This document shows positions 60,401 to 64,000 of a DNA stretch of 64,000 bases, piece after piece. The notes beneath the pieces were generated by a model. It saw only the letters and a program-made list of their open reading frames with translations. It searched no databases and was not told the origin of the DNA. How positions within the stretch are numbered: the first letter of the stretch is position 1; every line of letters begins with the position of its first letter. A program made the position numbers and the translations under genes. The DNA is from Scatophagus argus (taxonomy: Eukaryota; Chordata; Actinopteri; Scatophagidae): contig NC_058508.1 in the NCBI RefSeq assembly GCF_020382885.2, positions 5,758,055-5,822,054 on the forward strand. The letters run 5' to 3'.

Positions 60401-62011
60401 TCCCAAATATTTTTCCATTTACGCTGAGTGGTGTGGAGCCTTATATTTTTTGTTTTTTTGTCCAAGTGCTTCAAATAAAATTCTACTCCCGTTTAATGTG
60501 TGGAGTCCGAAGGTTTAAAAACTCAGCAAATACAGCCAAAATGACCTGCACGATTACATACCTTCAGGATACGCTCAGTACATTTACTCAAGTACTGTGT
60601 TTAAGTTCATTTGTTGAGATACTTGTACTAGAGTATTTTTGTGTTATGATACTTGACACACAGAGGCAGATGTTTTTGCTCCCCTATTTTCTTTGACAAT
60701 AAGGGTTAATGCACGAAATCCATACATACATTATTTTAGAACCATTCATCATTTAAATGGTTAGTTGAGAGAAAATTACCCAGCAATGATTTGAATAATG
60801 GGTGCTGCAGCAAAAGTACCAAACATTTACCAGTTCCCACCTTTGTCCAGATAAAACTTACTAACATCCGGTTTCTCCTCAGGTCTCCGCGGCAGGTAGC
60901 GGCGGTCTGCTTGGCTCAGCCTCACCTCTTCCTCTGGGCTTTGGGATGCTGGGGGGCTTGGTGCCTGTGTCCCTGCCCTTCCAGTTCCCCCCGCTGCTAA
61001 ATCTGCCTCCGCTGGGTGCAGCAGGCTCCAGTGCAGCAGCCAGTGGCTCTGCGGCCAGTAACAATGCCTCGTTCTCTACGCTGACCCAGAGTGAGTGATG
61101 CACACAGGGCAGAAACATGAATACTCTGTACTAATGGCATTTCAGTCATGCACCACACATTCATGGAACTTTGGCTAAATATAATGCAACATGGAACAAT
61201 AGTCCTGTTTGATCTCTTTTGAAATAGAAACACATTAGACAACCACTGTGTGTAGGTTGCTCTGCTGTTGTCTGTTTGGATGTTCCTCTATAGGCCTTGT
61301 TCTGTGTTGTGTGTTATCACATCATTTGTTTTATCGCCATATTGTGTGTCATATTGTGATTTTTCTATCGTTTGACATTATTCCATTGTGTTTGCTTCGT
61401 TTCCCCCAAATTTCTCTTCTTCTGTTTTTATTCTGCACTCCTACCACAATAATACCAATTGTGTGTTGGTTATGTTCCTCACCTGTCGCTCACTCTGCCT
61501 CATCGTCTATCTTTCTATCTTTGTCCCCTCTGTTTGGCTGTCATTACCTGTCCTTTGCCTCTACACCATCTTGCTCCTTCTCCCTCCTTTCCTTCCCATT
61601 TTGTTACCTGTCCCTCCCTTTCCCTCCTTGTTCCCCTGTCCTGTCTCCTCAGATCTGTATAAGAGTCTCCAGTCAGGGTCTCAGGTTGCTCTGCCTCCTC
61701 ACTTGCAGCTCGCTTTCTCAGGTAAAATCTGACCCTCCCTCCACCCTCAAAGCCTGCTCCATTTACTCCTTCCCTTGCCCTCCTTTTCTCTTTTCAAGTG
61801 TCTGGTGTGCTTTGTCACTAGTTGTCCTTTTCCGTCTGGTCCTGTTCTGTTCTGGGCTTATCTGTTGGTGACTGCATGCCTTTTTATGTAATCCATTTTT
61901 TGTAATGTTTGTGTCCATCAATGTTTTACACTGACTTTGCAAGAATTGTATTATTCTTGTCCAGATGTCAGTCAGAGCCAGGGAGGAGATGCTAAGAGGA
62001 AGAATCTGTGA
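52961..62011 (+). CDS. ubn2: ubinuclein, UBN2-type subunit of the HIRA histone H3.3 chaperone complex, complete
   Basis: Nuclear partner of HIRA and CABIN1 in replication-independent H3.3 deposition. Coding exons: 52961-53275, 54481-54609, 54722-54823, 55601-55732, 55837-55943, 56228-56723, 57238-57308, 57426-57555, 57880-57986, 58069-58179, 58270-58413, 58559-58609, 58707-58749, 58873-60177, 60883-61090, 61653-61721, 61965-62011. All phases agree, about 1188 aa (human UBN2 1347, UBN1 1134). The Hpc2-related domain is about residues 120-200 ([40 protein letters not shown]). A lysine-rich stretch follows (230-275). The ubinuclein middle domain is about 425-640 ([40 protein letters not shown]). 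A 435-residue Ser/Pro/Thr-rich disordered exon (647-1081) precedes [18 protein letters not shown] near the C-terminus. That last motif, DIELQVQEQ and [15 protein letters not shown] favour UBN2 over UBN1. Ser-tRNA-like low complexity makes exact homology of exon 14 hard to judge. Confidence 0.93.
53318..53537 (-). repeat. right arm of an inverted repeat flanking the ubn2 promoter
   Basis: This is the partner of 51975-52167 in opposite orientation, lying 43 bp inside ubn2 intron 1. Ends correspond: ACAGAAGGGGCCTAACC here against GGTTAGGCCCCTTCTGT there, and TTTTTTAACAGGAAA against TTTCCTGTTAAAAAA. This arm carries about 20 extra bases (around 53370-53395, containing GAGGCTGAGGCTGTCAG) and a few substitutions. 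The arms are about 1.15 kb apart. No protein-coding capacity is seen. They may be two oppositely inserted copies of an unnamed element, or a local inverted duplication. Confidence 0.85.
57389..57420. repeat. (GT)n microsatellite abutting the ubn2 exon 8 acceptor
   Basis: A run of 16 GT units ends at 57420 and is followed by GATAG at 57421-57425, whose AG is the acceptor for the exon at 57426. Confidence 0.95.
58777..58798. repeat. (GATA)n tetranucleotide repeat in a ubn2 intron
   Basis: About five GATA units lie between ubn2 exons 13 and 14. Confidence 0.9.
60576..60655. mobile_element. fragment of a common teleost interspersed repeat (probable hAT-like)
   Basis: CAGTACATTTACTCAAGTAC followed by TGTGTTTAAGT, GAGATACTTGTACTAGAGTA and TTTTTGTG follows the widespread fish repeat built on CATTTACTCAAGTACTGTAC. 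It lies in the ubn2 intron 60178-60882. An adjacent stretch (about 60380-60430, GGGTCGGTTCACCCGAATCC) may be a separate degenerate repeat. Confidence 0.6.
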
Positions 62012-62635
62012 TACAGCTGCAACTCAGCGCCCAGCGGACAATGTCCAGTGAAATGAAGTGTGGGGACAAACCTGGATTGAACAAGACTGATGGACAGACA
62101 GCCCATAATAAGGTGTCTGAGGACATGCTGACACTTAAGACACATGATCTGAGAAGATCAGCTCAACTTTTCATGAGTACCACAGTTAAATGTAACTTTT
62201 TAACAACAATTTGATAACTCTGAAATATTATTCTTCACAGAATTGTTAAATGAAATGACAAATACAATTTGTCAATGTTTACAAGATAGACCTATATCAC
62301 TGTGGACAGGGAGAAGGAATGAATGGGATTTTTAGACAAGGTGAGGGTGTGTGCGCGTGTGAGGGTTTGAATGAGTTTGGTTGGTGGGATTGAAAGCGTG
62401 CCTTTGTGCATCTCCCTCTCTGATGCATGGTCAGTGTGTCTATTTGGTGCTGTTTTTATCATAGTGTAATTATCACTGATACCTGTAAGAAATGTAAACT
62501 GCAAATTGAATTTGAGCTTTTTTTTTTTCCAATGAGAGCTGTACACTTTTTCATTGTACTTGAATTCTTGAATGAATTCATTTCTGTATAGAGCTGAACC
62601 TACTTTTAATTAAAATCCTTCCCTTCACAGTGGCC
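62012..62635 (+). other. ubn2: ubn2 3' untranslated region and poly(A) signal
   Basis: Non-coding sequence follows the TGA, with the signal ATTAAA at 62609-62614 and a likely cleavage site near 62630. No other gene is seen. Confidence 0.6.
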
Positions 62636-62744
62636 TAATTTGTTGTAAATTTTAAATGCTTAACACCATGTTTTCTCTGGACTACCCCACAAATCCAAAT
62701 ATTAAGATAGTCTCTAAGAAAAGTGAGGCACAACACCACACATT

Positions 62745-63102
62745 AATGGGCAGTGTAGATTTAATTGACACCTTGATTTGGCTATTAAATCAAACTCAAA
62801 TATGAATAAACCCTAACTTAACCCAGACATGAGAAATGTGAAAATACTTAACAACAATAATGATCAGTGATGTATGTTTCAGAAACATCTTTTGACACCA
62901 GATCAAATTACCAGAGTCCAACAAATAACAAGCAAGACACAAACAATACAAAAAGGGAGAAAGGTCTGCCAATCTAAGCACTTTGTCAAAGACTGAAGGG
63001 TAATCTGAACTGGCAGTATGAGAAGGTGCCAGTCCCTCTCGGAGCTTCTCCCAGACGGTTTCCCACTCAAAACACTGTCGCTTCGTATTCGCCTCAAGGA
63101 AG
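62745..63102 (-). other. trir: trir 3' untranslated region
   Basis: This is minus-strand non-coding sequence after the trir stop codon. TTTAAT at 62760-62765 reads ATTAAA on the minus strand and is the best poly(A) signal seen, giving a 3' end near 62745. Confidence 0.5.
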
Positions 63103-64000
63103 CTACTTGACCAGAGGCCTGGTTTTATCGTCGTCGCCACACTGGTGGGCTTTGTACTTTTTGACCTCGGCCATGTACTTTGACCAGGCATCGCTCTTGC
63201 CTGGCTCAGCCTGCAGGAGAGGAGGCAGAAGGTGATTACCGCTGGAGTCAAAATACACACAATTCAAACTGACTCCCCACCACCAAACCCCACTTACTTC
63301 GGTGTCGTTTTTCTGCTTCTTTGCAACCACGCCGGTCTTTAGGAACACACCGCCTCTGCGCTTCCCCACCTGGGTTAGGGGATAGAAGACTGAAACCGTT
63401 ATAGGAGCCCTTGCAGATGGACTGCCAATGAAGGAGACTACACCAGAGCAGAAGGTCTACATTTAGTCTCTTGCCGCACCACCAGAGAAACCATCATCAG
63501 TGAGGAGCATCCCTAGTCTCGGCTGGTCTACAAATATTACCTATTGCCACAAGGTGTTCTTAAAATAATGCTAGGATAACAAAAGAAGTGCTATGTGTGT
63601 GTGAAATGCTACTGGCATTCAATACTGAAATGTTGGCCATTAGTTCAAGATGTAATAAAGCGCCAGCTACAGTACGACTGTCAATGAGTGCACGGTGCTA
63701 CAGTTTGGATGTGTTTTGAGCTACCGTCTCATCTTACAACTGCCAAACCCCTTACAAAGCTCGTCACGGGAGGGGGCTTCTTTTCCACTGATGTCTGTCC
63801 TTGCTCGGTGGCTCTCGCCTCTCCACCTGTTTGCTGCATCTCCCTTTTCCTCCTCTCATCCTCCATCTTCTTCTTGAACATCTCCATAAAGCTGCCGTCG
63901 TTAGCGAACATGTTTCCGCCCGGTACAGGGGCTTTGCTTGCTGTCGGTGCGGGGCTGGAAGGTGACGCCGGGCTGGAGTCGTCGCTGCTACCGCCGCTTG
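63103..64000 (-). CDS. trir: telomerase RNA component interacting RNase (TRIR, C19orf43 family), 5' partial
   Basis: Coding segments on the minus strand are 64000-63756 (partial, open at the window edge), 63369-63298 and 63210-63103 (stop TAG at 63105-63103). TRIR is a small nuclear protein reported to trim the telomerase RNA 3' end. Exon 1 has a Gly/Ser/Pro-rich low-complexity start, then NMFANDGSFMEMFKKKMEDE, and ends ...VTSF. Exon 2 gives VGKRRGGVFLKTGVVAKKQK. Exon 3 gives SDAWSKYMAEVKKYKAHQCG and DDDKTRPLVK. These match human C19orf43 almost residue for residue at the C-terminus. The start codon lies beyond position 64000. The internal ATG in NMFAND is not the start, because the frame stays open upstream with family-like sequence. 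The gene converges with ubn2. Confidence 0.93.

Noticed and set aside
61248-61871. 207-codon plus-strand open frame across a ubn2 intron and exon 16
   Set aside because: The strand is strongly pyrimidine-rich, which removes stop codons. It is in a different frame from the real exon at 61653-61721 and has no family resemblance.

Overview
The window is nuclear DNA from a bony fish, most likely a percomorph teleost (the finer placement is a guess). The evidence is vertebrate multi-exon genes with short GT-AG introns, fish-type tRNA-derived SINEs, abundant (CA)n/(GT)n microsatellites, and proteins that read like vertebrate orthologues with fish-specific differences. No bacterial, plasmid or viral gene was recognised. 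All exon coordinates were set by hand from open frame, splice consensus, phase continuity and remembered human protein sequences.

Layout from left to right: (1) 325-705 (+), the last two coding exons of mitochondrial thioredoxin txn2. (2) About 1.4-8.3 kb, intergenic, with one SINE near 6.2 kb. (3) About 8.3-39.75 kb (+), non-muscle myosin heavy chain II-A, myh9: GC-rich promoter and non-coding exon 1, a 12 kb first intron, then 39 constitutive coding exons giving about 1953 residues. (4) About 40.6-45.75 kb (+), slc25a38, the mitochondrial glycine carrier. (5) About 48.0-50.7 kb (+), rpsa (ribosomal protein SA), with two candidate intronic H/ACA snoRNAs. (6) About 52.8-62.6 kb (+), ubinuclein, closer to UBN2 than UBN1, 17 coding exons and about 1188 residues. 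(7) 62.75-64.0 kb (-), trir (the C19orf43 family), convergent with ubn2 and cut by the window edge.

The neighbours do not form one pathway. txn2-myh9 and slc25a38-rpsa are each neighbouring pairs in human with the same relative orientation, on chromosomes 22 and 3. Here they sit side by side, followed by genes whose human orthologues lie on two further chromosomes, so the window is a fused synteny block. txn2 and slc25a38 act in mitochondria; rpsa in the ribosome; ubinuclein in HIRA histone H3.3 deposition; trir in RNA processing; myh9 in the actomyosin cortex.

The most interesting result is two unlisted, in-frame cassette exons in the myh9 motor domain. One is a 63-nt exon (28324-28386) whose 21 residues match the neuronal B2 loop-2 insert of the paralogue MYH10. 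The other is a 21-nt exon (24221-24241) at the loop-1 position, where MYH10, MYH11 and MYH14 carry alternative inserts. Mammalian MYH9 is not known to have either. Also notable is an inverted repeat of about 200 bp bracketing the ubn2 promoter and first exon.
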